From: Psychrobacter fozii
Lineage (GTDB): Bacteria; Pseudomonadota; Gammaproteobacteria; Pseudomonadales; Moraxellaceae
DNA: 49,817 bases
NCBI RefSeq assembly: GCF_003217155.1
Contig: NZ_QJSU01000013.1
Coordinates: 1 to 49,817, forward strand
Reading direction: 5' to 3'
A model generated the notes under the pieces. That model ran no database searches. It was not told where the DNA came from and saw only the letters and a list, made by a program, of their open reading frames with translations. The position numbers and the translations under genes are program-made. This document shows positions 17,088 to 25,711 of this stretch, in pieces (position 1 is the first letter of the stretch; the number at the start of each line of letters is the position of its first letter).

Positions 17088-17833
17088 GGATTGAGGGTAA
17101 TACTTTTAATTGTGCTGGTAGTCTTCTTCTTAAAAAAGACACTTGAAAGCGCACAAGCAATGGTTAGTGATAGCAGCATCGATACCAATGTATGACTAAA
17201 AAAATGGTCGCCAAAGAGCATTTTGTATAACCCCATTGTCCAGCCTAAGACGGTCACGCTCTCAAATATTCTATAACGATGCTTTTTTAGAGTGGGTAAA
17301 AATGCCAAACCATATAAAGAAAATCCTGCGCTCGCATGTGCGGCTGGAAAGCATTTGGCTGGCGTGTCGGCGACTATGCTTTGCCAGACATTTAGATAGG
17401 GTAAGCTCCCACCAAAGAGGGTTAAATGGTTGGGGCAACTCACATGTGTCATCCCTTTTAATAGTGCAATAGACGTAGGTACTACGATAAGAATCGTCAA
17501 AAGATAACTTATCTCACGAATGGATAAAGGGGTAATAAATTTATGGAGCTTACTGCTATTGGTTGCAGAGATACTGTTTAGGGAGTGTCTGTACTTTAAG
17601 ATTAATACGGTAATCAAATAGAGTGCTAGGAGAATCAATAACGCTTTAGGTCCATCATAAAAAATGAAAGCATAAGGCTGTGCATCTTTTTGGATGAGCC
17701 ATTGCCCATGGCTATAAAACAGCTCACTAATACGAATATCAAATTGGCTATGTTCAAAAGTTAAAGCCGCAATAATCGTTAAGCACAAGAGTTTAAGCCA
17801 AACCCAATCCGTTGAATCGTCCTCTAGAATCAT
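17072..17833 (-). CDS. PAP2-family membrane phosphatase
   Basis: 253 residues with about six membrane segments. The three PAP2 phosphatase motifs are recognisable: KGMTHVSCP (first lysine motif), FPAAHASAGFS (the PSGH-like motif with catalytic His) and GDHFFSHTLVS (second His with Asp-like spacing). Relatives act on lipid A, undecaprenyl diphosphate or phosphatidylglycerol phosphate in the periplasm. Its position behind dgkA and an EptA/PmrAB-like module suggests a lipid A or phospholipid phosphatase. GAGG precedes the ATG. Confidence 0.8.
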   Translation of the reverse strand: MILEDDSTDWVWLKLLCLTIIAALTFEHSQFDIRISELFYSHGQWLIQKDAQPYAFIFYDGPKALLILLALYLITVLILKYRHSLNSISATNSSKLHKFITPLSIREISYLLTILIVVPTSIALLKGMTHVSCPNHLTLFGGSLPYLNVWQSIVADTPAKCFPAAHASAGFSLYGLAFLPTLKKHRYRIFESVTVLGWTMGLYKMLFGDHFFSHTLVSMLLSLTIACALSSVFFKKKTTSTIKSITLNPQRTL

Positions 17834-17852
17834 TTAAAACCTCAACTAGTCC

Positions 17853-17959
17853 TATAGTCAATTCTCTATAAAAGAGTTACCGCGTTAACCTCGCTTGAAG
17901 TATCACATATACATCTACACTTGGTCGCCTTGTCTCTCTTTTAAACTGAATAAACCATA
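17853..17959 (+). repeat. Complete copy of the 107-bp repeat family, subtype 2
   Basis: Starts TATAGTCAATTCTCTATAAA, contains GTTAACCTCGCTTGAAGTATC and ends TTTAAACTGAATAAACCATA. It is nearly the same as the reverse-oriented copy at 33248-33354 and more distant from 8195-8302, so the family has at least two subtypes. It lies between the dgkA and PAP2 genes. Confidence 0.78.
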
Positions 17960-17997
17960 CATACATTATGGTAGTGATACTGCTCACCAAATACTGT

Positions 17998-18483
17998 TTA
18001 AGATAAAAAGGTCGATAATGCCATTAGCCACAAAACAAACAATAACAGCAATGCTAGAAACTGAGCAGCTGAACCGACATCTTTGGCTATTTTGGCTAAT
18101 GGATGTTGCTCAGTAGAGGTATGGTCGACACTCGCTTCGATACCAGTGTTGATAAGCTCAACGATTAAGGACAAGAAAGAGGCGAACACCAGCATCATTT
18201 TTATATTGACAGCGAAAGGCATAAATATAGTGAATATTAACAGCAGTAGATTAAGCCAAAGAACTTGTCTGAATGCGGCTTCAAACTTATAAGCAGCACG
18301 GAAACCATCTATAGAATATCCTGTTGCATTTAGGAGTCGATCCAGACCTTTTTTACCCTTGGCATTACTTGCAAAGCTGCCGGACATCACAAGAGTATCA
18401 GGTGCGCTCTTATTTTTAGAATAGGAATCTATCTGTTGATGCTCGATAGAAATGGTTTCGACATTGTTCATATTGATGCTCAT
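17998..18483 (-). CDS. dgkA: Diacylglycerol kinase
   Basis: 161 residues. The membrane enzyme core has three helices and the family motifs EAAFRQ, ELINTGIEASVD (catalytic Glu and Mg ligands) and AKDVGSAAQ. It phosphorylates diacylglycerol to phosphatidic acid at the inner membrane. It carries an N-terminal hydrophilic extension of about 45 residues compared with the 122-residue E. coli protein. No clear ribosome site marks the start; ATG at 18471 is an alternative. A PmrA-box-like direct repeat lies about 180 bases upstream, linking it to eptA, whose reaction generates diacylglycerol. Confidence 0.9.
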   Translation of the reverse strand: MSINMNNVETISIEHQQIDSYSKNKSAPDTLVMSGSFASNAKGKKGLDRLLNATGYSIDGFRAAYKFEAAFRQVLWLNLLLLIFTIFMPFAVNIKMMLVFASFLSLIVELINTGIEASVDHTSTEQHPLAKIAKDVGSAAQFLALLLLFVLWLMALSTFLS

Positions 18484-18529
18484 ATTGATGGCTCAATCGT
18501 TATGGATATTTTGAGTGTATGGCAAGGAG

Positions 18530-18592
18530 TATGTAGTGCTTTCACTCGCTTTTCTTATCTCTGAAAATATAGAGTAAGTGCAATCATTCCTA
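18530..18592 (+). repeat. Right-half fragment of the 107-bp repeat family
   Basis: Contains TGTAGTGCTTTCACTCGC and TTCTTATCTC, matching the second half of the copy at 8195-8302, and ends with a weak CCTATA. Left half missing. Confidence 0.55.
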
Positions 18593-18665
18593 TAATTATT
18601 GTTTTAATGATCCCAGTGTAGGAGGTCACTGGTTAGCACTTGGGTATTAGTATGAGCGGGGCGCT

Positions 18666-18682
18666 GTTAAGAAAGTGTTAAG
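18666..18682 (-). promoter_or_regulatory. PmrA-box-like direct repeat upstream of dgkA
   Basis: On the minus strand it reads CTTAAC-N5-CTTAAC followed by AGCGCCCC, with a TACTAA candidate -10 thirteen bases on. The half-sites and five-base spacing match the known PmrA box (YTTAAK-N5-YTTAAK type). The same arrangement occurs before eptA at 22736-22752. Confidence 0.7.
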
Positions 18683-18742
18683 ACGGGATGCTTTTGCTTT
18701 TTTTATATTTATGCGATGTACTTATGCGATTGTTAAGTGTGG

Positions 18743-18787
18743 ATGCAATACTTCAAGCTGGCATTCTTTTATAGAGGACTGACTATA
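18743..18787 (-). repeat. Left-half fragment of the 107-bp repeat family
   Basis: On the minus strand it starts TATAGTCAGTCCTCTATAAA and runs through AGCTTGAAGTATTGCA, matching the first half of the subtype 2 copies. It ends eight bases from the 3' end of the sensor kinase gene. Confidence 0.65.
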
Positions 18788-18794
18788 GAAGAGG

Positions 18795-20141
18795 CTACGT
18801 ATAATAAATGCTGAAGGTGCTACCGCCAGCCTCATTGGCTTGGTGCGTTAGTTGCCAGTCCATATGAGTCATGATGCGTTGCACGATGCTAAGCCCCAAA
18901 CCGCTGCCTTCAACTTGGTAGCTAGACTGACCTTTTGACAATGATTCGGTATCCAGTTGTTGGTCATTGTTCTGTTGCTCTAGACGCTCAAATCTTTCAT
19001 ATAGCAAAGGCATCATTACTTCAGGAATACCAAGCCCTGTATCCGTGACGGTGATTTTTTCGGCATCAATCGTAATGACTACCTCACCATCATCAGTATA
19101 TTGAAATGCATTTTTTATTAGATTGCCCAATGCCATTTTTAGTAGCTCGGGTCGTACGTACGCGAAATATTCTTGTTCAGCCATTACGGTGCAAGTCACT
19201 GCCTTATTGCGTAGCAGGTATCTTAAGCGCGCCACTTCATTTGAGGCAATATCATTGATGGAGGTTTGCGGTGTGTCTAGTTTTTCAGGTGCACGAGAGA
19301 GTAACAGTAAAGCACTGATAATCTCAGAAGTTTCTTTAGCGGTATTGCTAATGCGGTTGGTAAATTCACTTAAGTGACTGTCATGTTCTAATTGTGAGGC
19401 CAGTACCTCTGATGCTCCCATGATAATAGTCAAAGGGGTGCGCAGCTCATGGCTGACATCGCCTGTAAACAACTGCTCACGTTTTAGATATTGCTCTAGC
19501 TTATGGTTTTTATCATCGATAGCTCGAGCCAAGACGCCAACCTCTGAAGGCATATGTGTCAGTTGAGATAGGTTTTGATGATCCGTTTCTACGGCTTTTT
19601 TTAAGTCTAATAGTGGTTTGGTGATTTGCCTAGAGGACAGCTGAGAGAATATCGCTGCGATTAATAAACTCAAAATGACAGCCGCTCTCAAGGCATTGGC
19701 GAAAATATCCTCTAAGCTTTCGAAGATTTCTAAAACCGGATAGTGACTCATCACCATCTCAACCCCTTCTACGTAGGTCAAGATATAAGCTTGCTCACCC
19801 TGCTGATCGATAAAAAAATGAAGGTTGGCGTGAGTTTTGCCAGACTCATCGTTGATAGTGACCGATATTTCTTGCACTTTTTCATTCGCCAATGCTTGTA
19901 GGTTGGCAGGTGCAACATCGTAGCGGTAAATTTTAATACCTGGGTCGGCAGTGTAAATAGGCTGATCGCCGTACTTCTCTTGACTAAGATCAAGCTGCTG
20001 TAATAGACGAGCCTTGACCAACTCCTGTTCTATTCTGCTCTCCGCGTACAGAAAAATACTGACGAAAGTTGCGCAAAGCAGTAGAGCAAATAAGAAGTAC
20101 GAGATTCGAAACTTGTTAACGATGGAGTCGATACTAAACAT
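18795..20141 (-). CDS. PmrB/CarS-like sensor histidine kinase
   Basis: 448 residues: membrane segment at 14-33, a periplasmic sensor region to about 155, a second membrane segment (AAVILSLLIAAIFSQL), a HAMP-like linker, phosphoacceptor His231 in DVSHELRTPL, and an ATPase domain with DTGLGIPE and GSGLGLSIVQ. It forms a pair with the regulator at 20251-20937, 109 bases upstream, and belongs to an eptA operon. The likely signal is cationic peptide, metal or pH stress, by analogy with PmrB and Vibrio CarS/VprB. No clear ribosome site precedes the ATG. Confidence 0.82.
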   Translation of the reverse strand: MFSIDSIVNKFRISYFLFALLLCATFVSIFLYAESRIEQELVKARLLQQLDLSQEKYGDQPIYTADPGIKIYRYDVAPANLQALANEKVQEISVTINDESGKTHANLHFFIDQQGEQAYILTYVEGVEMVMSHYPVLEIFESLEDIFANALRAAVILSLLIAAIFSQLSSRQITKPLLDLKKAVETDHQNLSQLTHMPSEVGVLARAIDDKNHKLEQYLKREQLFTGDVSHELRTPLTIIMGASEVLASQLEHDSHLSEFTNRISNTAKETSEIISALLLLSRAPEKLDTPQTSINDIASNEVARLRYLLRNKAVTCTVMAEQEYFAYVRPELLKMALGNLIKNAFQYTDDGEVVITIDAEKITVTDTGLGIPEVMMPLLYERFERLEQQNNDQQLDTESLSKGQSSYQVEGSGLGLSIVQRIMTHMDWQLTHQANEAGGSTFSIYYT

Positions 20142-20250
20142 GGTATTTACTTCGTAATGAAAGGCAGAAAGAAAGAGAGAGAGAGGTTGTCATACAGATA
20201 GCTAAATATTCTTTATCACAAGGATAGGTTGTTAAATCTATCAGCGGATT

Positions 20251-20937
20251 TTATATTTTATCTGGATCAATGATTTGGTAACCCACACCAGGTATCGTGA
20301 TTATCATGGCTTGTACAAAGGGTTTATCGACTTGTGCACGTACACTATGCATATGTGTGCGCAGGGCATCGCTACTAGGAATGTCCTCACCCCATACCTT
20401 TTCTTCTAGCTCGTTTTTACTGACGACTCGAGGAGAAGTGCTCATGAGCACATTTAGTATCTTAAAGCCTGTTGGCGTGAGTTTCAGCGACTGTCCTTCA
20501 CGTGTGATGGTGTGCTCTTCCGTGTTTAACGACAGCTTGCCGACTTCTATACTATGCCGGAAGTGGTCGTCTTGATGTCGACGTATAAGGGCTTTGATGC
20601 GTGACTCTAGTTCTACTAAAGAAAAGGGCTTAACCAGATAATCATCGGCACCACTATCGAATCCTGCGACTTTATCTGAAATAGTATCGCGCGCCGTCAA
20701 CATGAGTACTGGGGTTTTATTATGTAGCTCATCTCTTAGCTTTTTACACAGTTTTGTACCGTCCATGCCAGGTAGCATCACATCTAATAAAATCACGTCA
20801 TAACGATTATTAGCAGCGAGCGTTAAGCCGCTAATACCATTGTGAGCATTATCTAACTCAAAGCCTTTGGGCTCAAAAAAAGCATAAATATTGGCCACAA
20901 TATCAGGATTATCTTCAATAATAAGTATTTTGTACAT
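20251..20937 (-). CDS. PmrA-like OmpR-family response regulator
   Basis: 228 residues: receiver domain with Asp52 in VILLDVMLPG and conserved KPFS lysine, then a winged-helix domain ending ITIPGVGYQI. MYKILIIEDN at 20937 is the family start; the frame is open farther upstream into the eptA 3' end. It lies 43 bases after eptA and is probably cotranscribed with it. Direct repeats CTTAAC-N5-CTTAAC before eptA and dgkA fit the site known for PmrA, so these genes are likely its targets. Confidence 0.85.
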   Translation of the reverse strand: MYKILIIEDNPDIVANIYAFFEPKGFELDNAHNGISGLTLAANNRYDVILLDVMLPGMDGTKLCKKLRDELHNKTPVLMLTARDTISDKVAGFDSGADDYLVKPFSLVELESRIKALIRRHQDDHFRHSIEVGKLSLNTEEHTITREGQSLKLTPTGFKILNVLMSTSPRVVSKNELEEKVWGEDIPSSDALRTHMHSVRAQVDKPFVQAMIITIPGVGYQIIDPDKI

Positions 20938-20980
20938 AGATGTCTCGTGCATAAATGCCAGTCGTGAATGGATTAAAACG

Positions 20981-22678
20981 CTAACTGGCCAGCTTAAAAA
21001 AAGTGGGTTCTGCTGCCACTTCATCGGTTATGATACCGAAGAAACTGAGTAAAGTGGGCGTAATGAAATCATGTGATACAGGCTGGTCAGTCATACGAGC
21101 AAGACTATGATTATCAATACTGTTACTAGTAGGCGACCAAATAATGACTGGCACCTGCTTCTGGGCATCGGGTGCAATACTATAGGGTAAACCATGCAAA
21201 TAAATATTGTTTTCCCCCAAGCTCTCGCCATGATCGCTGATATATACCATCACCACATCATAGTCTTGCTCATAATTTTTTAGCGTATCAATAACGTTAT
21301 CTAAGAAGTAATCGGTATAACGAATGGCATTATCGTAACCATTGATAACAGACTGGTCATCGCATTTAGCTAGCTCATTGGTCATACAGACAGGGTTAAA
21401 CTCTTCAAACTCGTTAGGGTAACGCTGGTAATAAGCAGGACCATGATTGCCCATTTGATGTAATAGAATCAGCGTATCTTTAGGTGTCTCGCCTGATTTG
21501 ACAAGTTTGTCAAAACCATCGAGCATACCAATATCTCGGCATTCAACATCGCAATTAGGGTTAGTCTCAGCGGTTTTATAGTCTTCAAACGTGACGCGAT
21601 CGGCCACACCTTTAGAGCTAGAGTTGTTGTCTCGCCAAATAACGTTGACACCTTGTTTATGTAGCGTATCCAGTACGTTTTCATTATAGTCTGCATTTTT
21701 AGAGTCATAGTTTTCTCTATTGGCATAACTGAACATACAAGGTACCGAGTAAGCGGTAGACGTCCCGCAAGAGGTGGTTTTTTTGAAACTATAAATGTCT
21801 GGCTGGCTAGCCAGTAATGGCATGGTATCGCGCTGATAGCCATTGAGACTAATATGATCGGCACGGGCGGTTTCACCGACGACAAATACCATTAGCTTAG
21901 GTTTTGCTGCATTAGTGCCCGTCGCAGTGACAGGCGCTAGACGCTTGGCATCGGTCGCATGCAGTATCAACGTGTCAGGCCGACGTAGTTCATCAATGTA
22001 ATCAGTGCCCAGTTTGATAACAGAATAGACAGGGGTGATGGGGTTGGCGTAACTACGGATGATTTTGTGTTGACGAAAAAAGGTGGCATATTGATCGCCC
22101 AAGGGCAAAAGGCATGCGCCTATAAAAGCAAGCGACAGTATCAAAGTCATAATGCGTTGTAAGACAGCACGACGTAAAGGACTACGTTTTATAGGGGTTT
22201 TGGCAATAATAAAAGCGGGTATGATGCCCAATAAAATAAGACGAATAAAAAAGCTTGGTGCCATCAGGCCCGTTGCTTCGGCTTGGTCCGTTTCCATACT
22301 ATTGATCAGCATGTTGGTGTCAAATATCGTCCCGTAAGCATCCGTAAAGTACCCGCATACAGCAGCTATCAATACCATCGCAATCAGCACGGTCTTTGCA
22401 ATTGGACGATAGCATAGCAACTGAAACAGTAGCCACATAAGTCCGAATAACAGACCTGCGAGGGATGTTATAAAAGCAATATGCGTTCGAAAAGGATAAA
22501 TATTCAGCACTTGCTCAAAAAACCCAATATTCGCCGTGGCGACCAAGTAGAGCGCAACGATTATAATCAAATAATGGAGATTAATCTCGCGATTAGACAC
22601 TTTGCTTATTGTGTGTATATCTCTATTTTTATTATAAGTCTTAGTATCATTGGTGCTCATTAATTGAGGTATTGACAT
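20981..22678 (-). CDS. eptA: Lipid A phosphoethanolamine transferase
   Basis: 565 residues. Five membrane helices lie in the first 220 residues, followed by a periplasmic sulfatase-fold domain. Key sites are seen: GETARADH (zinc Glu), SCGTSTAYSVPC (nucleophilic Thr in CGTST between the disulfide cysteines), HQMGNHGP and YISDHGESLGE. This is the EptA/MCR family, which moves phosphoethanolamine from phosphatidylethanolamine to lipid A and lowers polymyxin binding. ATG at 22678 with GAGAAG upstream is preferred over more distal starts. It is first in the operon with the PmrAB-like pair. A PmrA-box-like repeat lies 58 bases upstream. Confidence 0.92.
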   Translation of the reverse strand: MSIPQLMSTNDTKTYNKNRDIHTISKVSNREINLHYLIIIVALYLVATANIGFFEQVLNIYPFRTHIAFITSLAGLLFGLMWLLFQLLCYRPIAKTVLIAMVLIAAVCGYFTDAYGTIFDTNMLINSMETDQAEATGLMAPSFFIRLILLGIIPAFIIAKTPIKRSPLRRAVLQRIMTLILSLAFIGACLLPLGDQYATFFRQHKIIRSYANPITPVYSVIKLGTDYIDELRRPDTLILHATDAKRLAPVTATGTNAAKPKLMVFVVGETARADHISLNGYQRDTMPLLASQPDIYSFKKTTSCGTSTAYSVPCMFSYANRENYDSKNADYNENVLDTLHKQGVNVIWRDNNSSSKGVADRVTFEDYKTAETNPNCDVECRDIGMLDGFDKLVKSGETPKDTLILLHQMGNHGPAYYQRYPNEFEEFNPVCMTNELAKCDDQSVINGYDNAIRYTDYFLDNVIDTLKNYEQDYDVVMVYISDHGESLGENNIYLHGLPYSIAPDAQKQVPVIIWSPTSNSIDNHSLARMTDQPVSHDFITPTLLSFFGIITDEVAAEPTFFKLAS

Positions 22679-22735
22679 AATCTGGCTTCTCAACAGAGTT
22701 ATAGGGAATATATTCCTCACCATAACAAGGGGCCT

Positions 22736-22752
22736 GTTAAGAAGACGTTAAG
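22736..22752 (-). promoter_or_regulatory. PmrA-box-like direct repeat upstream of eptA
   Basis: On the minus strand: CTTAAC-GTCTT-CTTAAC followed by AGGCCCC and a TATGGT candidate -10. It lies 58 bases before the eptA start. The two half-sites, spacing and following AG and CCCC bases agree with the site before dgkA. Confidence 0.75.
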
Positions 22753-22835
22753 GTAGCTGGTTTTTTAATAGGACGCTATGATTGATCAAATTATTAAGCA
22801 AGGTTGTGCTAGAGAAGTAATTGACTCTTGATAGT

Positions 22836-22853
22836 ATATCGAGATACCATGAT
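22836..22853. promoter_or_regulatory. Operator-like half-palindrome before the ArsR gene
   Basis: ATATCGAGATACCATGAT ends two bases before the start codon of the ArsR gene. The first twelve bases nearly equal those of the palindrome before the oxidoreductase gene (23205-23224). Autorepression by occlusion of the start region is inferred. Confidence 0.5.
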
Positions 22854-22855
22854 TT

Positions 22856-23164
22856 ATGAATATAGAAAATGTAATATCCGCCCTTAATAATCCTATGCGC
22901 CGTCAAATCCTTGAATGGCTAAAAGACAGGTCGAACTTTCCAGCCTCATTACCAGAGCATGCTGATTTAGACGGTGTGTGTGTGGCATATATCCAAGAAA
23001 AAGCAGGATTGTCACAATCAACCATTTCGAATTACATGGGTGTATTAAAAAAAGCAGGATTGGTCATTGCTGAACGCCATGGACAATGGACATTTTATCA
23101 ACGCGATGAGGCTAATATTAAAGCTTTTCTCAACGAGGTTGAGAAAGAACTGCTAAAGCTTTAA
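22856..23164 (+). CDS. ArsR-family transcriptional regulator
   Basis: 102 residues with a winged-helix fold: ALNNPMRRQILEWLKD (helix 1-2), AGLSQSTISNYMGVLKKAGL (recognition helix), and ERHGQWTFYQRDE (wing). No CxC metal site is seen in the alpha-3 helix. Cysteine 42 in DGVCVAYI is the only cysteine, so sensing by thiol modification or a small electrophile is possible. It precedes an Old Yellow Enzyme-type gene by 77 bases, and both have ATATCGAGATA-containing sequences upstream, which suggests local repression of both. Confidence 0.85.
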   Translation: MNIENVISALNNPMRRQILEWLKDRSNFPASLPEHADLDGVCVAYIQEKAGLSQSTISNYMGVLKKAGLVIAERHGQWTFYQRDEANIKAFLNEVEKELLKL

Positions 23165-23204
23165 TACACTGTTTTCACAGTCTAAGATAGGTTTTTAAAA
23201 TACA

Positions 23205-23224
23205 ATATCGAGATATTTCGATAT
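23205..23224. promoter_or_regulatory. Operator-like palindrome before the oxidoreductase gene
   Basis: ATATCGAGATATTTCGATAT is an inverted repeat with two mismatched base positions, 17 bases before the ATG of the oxidoreductase. Its left arm recurs before the ArsR gene. It is the probable ArsR-protein binding site. Confidence 0.6.
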
Positions 23225-23241
23225 GGCGATGGAGCGTCCCA

Positions 23242-24480
23242 ATGAAACAAACAACGACCAAAATTAATCCAACCAACCTAGCAGAAATATTAGGTAAGCC
23301 ACTTGAACTGCCTTGCGGGGTAGTGCTCAAAAACCGAATGGCGAAGGCCGCAATGTCAGATTCTCTCGGTGATGGGTGTGGTAATGCAACGGATGCTCAA
23401 TCACGTCTTTATGAGCGCTGGGCGCAAGGCGGCGTCGCATTGTCATTGATTGGCGAAGTACAAGGTACTCCTCATTATCCTGAGAAGCCTGGCAATTTAG
23501 TACTAAACCCAAATTCAGATATCGAGGCATTACAGGATTTGGCACGTCGTGGATCTATCGATGGTGCACATCTTTGGCCGCAGCTTGGCCACGCTGGTGC
23601 ATTGTCATATTTGCCTGTTAGTAAACCCAAAGGCCCCTCTGCATTAGATCTGGCAGAATTACAATGCGAAGGAATGAGTATAGAAGACATCGAAGCATTA
23701 CCCACTATGTATGCAAACGCAGCGCTTATTGCTAAAGAAGCAGGGTTCGGTGGCGTTCAAATACATGCAGGCCATGGTTTTCTGTTAAGTCAGTTTTTAT
23801 CTCCGTTGTTCAATCGACGCACTGATGAATACGGTAGCTCTGTAGAAGGAAGATTCCGTGTCGTGCATGAGGTGATAGAGGCCGTTAGAGATGCGGTGGG
23901 AGATACATTCCCCATTGGCATCAAGATAAACTCGACAGATCAATTAAAAGGCGGCCTAACAGAGGCAGATGCCATGAAAATGATTGGTATCCTCGATCAG
24001 ACGTCTATCGACCTGATTGATATTAGCGGTGGTACTTATTTCCCAGGAGCGCCTGCAAGCTCAGACAGTAGCTCTGGTAGCGGCCCTTACTTCGTTAGTT
24101 TTGCACAACGTGCAAAGCAGATAACCACTATTCCTATTATGGCGACAGGCGGTTTTAAAACGCGTCAGCAAGCTGTTGATGCTATTGCGAGTGGCGCGGT
24201 CGATATGGTTAGTATAGGTCGTGGTATGGCATTAAATCCAAATCTAGCCAATGACTGGTTAAGTATGGAAGGTGGTGACTCAAAGTTTCCAAGATTCGAT
24301 ACCAACCCTTCAGGTGGCGTCACTGCTTGGTATTCCATGCGACTAACAGCATTAGCAGAAAATAATGAGGATGCATTCGATTTAGACCTAGAATCTGCTA
24401 TGAGTATTTATGATGAGAGAGATGAGGATTGTTGTAGTGATTGGCGTCAGGCTTTTGGTCGTATAGTCAAAGAATTATAA
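23242..24480 (+). CDS. NADH:flavin oxidoreductase (Old Yellow Enzyme family)
   Basis: 412 residues forming a TIM-barrel FMN enzyme. Seen are LKNRMAKAAMSDSLGDG (FMN and substrate loop), VQIHAGHGFLLSQFLSP (His pair for substrate binding), NRRTDEYGSSVEGRFR, and ATGGFKTRQQAVDAI with IGRGMALNP (phosphate site). It lacks the C-terminal FeS/FAD extension of dienoyl-CoA reductases. It reduces alkenes activated by carbonyl groups, or quinones, using NAD(P)H. Control by the adjacent ArsR protein suggests induction by an electrophile. GGAG precedes the ATG. Confidence 0.85.
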   Translation: MKQTTTKINPTNLAEILGKPLELPCGVVLKNRMAKAAMSDSLGDGCGNATDAQSRLYERWAQGGVALSLIGEVQGTPHYPEKPGNLVLNPNSDIEALQDLARRGSIDGAHLWPQLGHAGALSYLPVSKPKGPSALDLAELQCEGMSIEDIEALPTMYANAALIAKEAGFGGVQIHAGHGFLLSQFLSPLFNRRTDEYGSSVEGRFRVVHEVIEAVRDAVGDTFPIGIKINSTDQLKGGLTEADAMKMIGILDQTSIDLIDISGGTYFPGAPASSDSSSGSGPYFVSFAQRAKQITTIPIMATGGFKTRQQAVDAIASGAVDMVSIGRGMALNPNLANDWLSMEGGDSKFPRFDTNPSGGVTAWYSMRLTALAENNEDAFDLDLESAMSIYDERDEDCCSDWRQAFGRIVKEL

Positions 24481-24569
24481 AATGGGTACAAGGCAGCCGA
24501 TTGCAGATTGTACAAGTAGTACATCTAATGAAGGTAACGCCGTAACCGTTTAGCAGTTCGCTGACTATA
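24481..24569 (-). repeat. Diverged copy of the 107-bp repeat family
   Basis: In reverse orientation: GGGTACAAGGCAGCCGATTG and ACAAGTAGTA match the complement of the 8195-8302 copy, and it ends CTGACTATA. It starts directly after the oxidoreductase stop codon. Lower identity than the other complete copies. Confidence 0.55.
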
Positions 24570-24631
24570 TCTAACGCAAGATACCTTGATTTTAGGTCTT
24601 GGTTTTCTTCTTCAGAGTAAACCTTGTCACT

Positions 24632-25522
24632 CTACAGCCAGTAGTTTTCTTGAACATACGCAATACAGAGATTATAAAATGCTTGGGCGGGCGGAGAGAT
24701 AGATTTATTAGCGAGTTTAAAGATGCCTATCTGTCGGTTCAAAGATGGTTCAACTAAATCTATCCAAACCAAATCGGGCTCATTAGCAGGGAAGGCAAGC
24801 TTGGGTAGAGTAGTGATACCAAGATCATTACGCAATAAAGAAAATAGCGATGTGATATTTTCTACTGTATATCTTGCTCTGCGATTGAGCGCCTCGGCTG
24901 GCGTGTTTTCGAGCAATCTGCAAGTGCCGTTATAGATAAACGGCTGCGCCATGAGCTGCTGCCATGTTAGCCCTTGCGATTGATTTAACTCGTTGTTCAG
25001 TTCATTGGCTTTAAGGCAGACAACGCCAATGGGGTCTGATATCAATAAGGTGAAATCTATATTTGCTTTATCAATACTGGTGCAATTGCCCAATGCCAAA
25101 TCTATCTCACCGGCCAATAACCGATTGGCCACACCGACAGAATTGTCATCTATCAATACAATCTCGATATCAGGATATTTTTTTGAGTATTCGACCAACA
25201 CGCTAGGTAATAATTTAGTCACTAGTGATGGCACACTTGCAATTCTAATTTTGCCTTTATCGCCAGATGCAGAGGCTCTAAGATCGTCTTCTAGCGCTTG
25301 ATAAACGGTAAGGAACTGCTCCATTTTTGGTAAGCAGGTTTCACCAAAGGGCGTCAATATGGCTTTTTTTCCCACTTCAAATAAACGCTGACCTAACGTT
25401 TTTTCTAATTCCTTTATCGAGGCTGATAAGGCGGCTTGCGAACGGTTAGCGCGATCAGCCGCCGCACGAAAGCCGCCTTCTTCTACCACAAATAAAAAAT
25501 GTCGTAATTGCTGTAGCTTCAT
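24632..25522 (-). CDS. LysR-family regulator of the RidA-BCCT cluster
   Basis: 296 residues. The N-terminal helix-turn-helix is MKLQQLRHFLFVVEEGGF with AADRANRSQAALSASIKELE; a periplasmic-binding-type effector domain follows. ATG at 25522 or 25537 is possible; the first gives the usual family beginning. It is divergent from ridA, and the gap holds the T-N11-A palindrome GATAGATTAAATCTATC (25566-25582), the expected LysR site. The effector is probably a substrate or intermediate of the cluster's catabolic route. Confidence 0.85.
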   Translation of the reverse strand: MKLQQLRHFLFVVEEGGFRAAADRANRSQAALSASIKELEKTLGQRLFEVGKKAILTPFGETCLPKMEQFLTVYQALEDDLRASASGDKGKIRIASVPSLVTKLLPSVLVEYSKKYPDIEIVLIDDNSVGVANRLLAGEIDLALGNCTSIDKANIDFTLLISDPIGVVCLKANELNNELNQSQGLTWQQLMAQPFIYNGTCRLLENTPAEALNRRARYTVENITSLFSLLRNDLGITTLPKLAFPANEPDLVWIDLVEPSLNRQIGIFKLANKSISPPAQAFYNLCIAYVQENYWL

Positions 25523-25565
25523 ATTCAGATCATCCAAGACTATTATTCAATAACTTATCTTAAAT

Positions 25566-25582
25566 GATAGATTAAATCTATC
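25566..25582. promoter_or_regulatory. LysR-type operator palindrome
   Basis: GATAGATT-A-AATCTATC is a perfect inverted repeat containing the LysR T-N11-A pattern. A further partial half-site, TTAGATTTATCG, lies about 30 bases on, toward ridA. Placed between divergent LysR and ridA genes. Confidence 0.65.
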
Positions 25583-25711
25583 AAGATTAAAATTTAATTA
25601 GTTAGATTTATCGTTATTAATTAAGTAGGATAAGTTATATAGCAGTTGGCAATGATTAAATAAATTTCAGATCGCTTACTGCTGAAACCACTTATCAAAG
25701 GATCTGACGAC

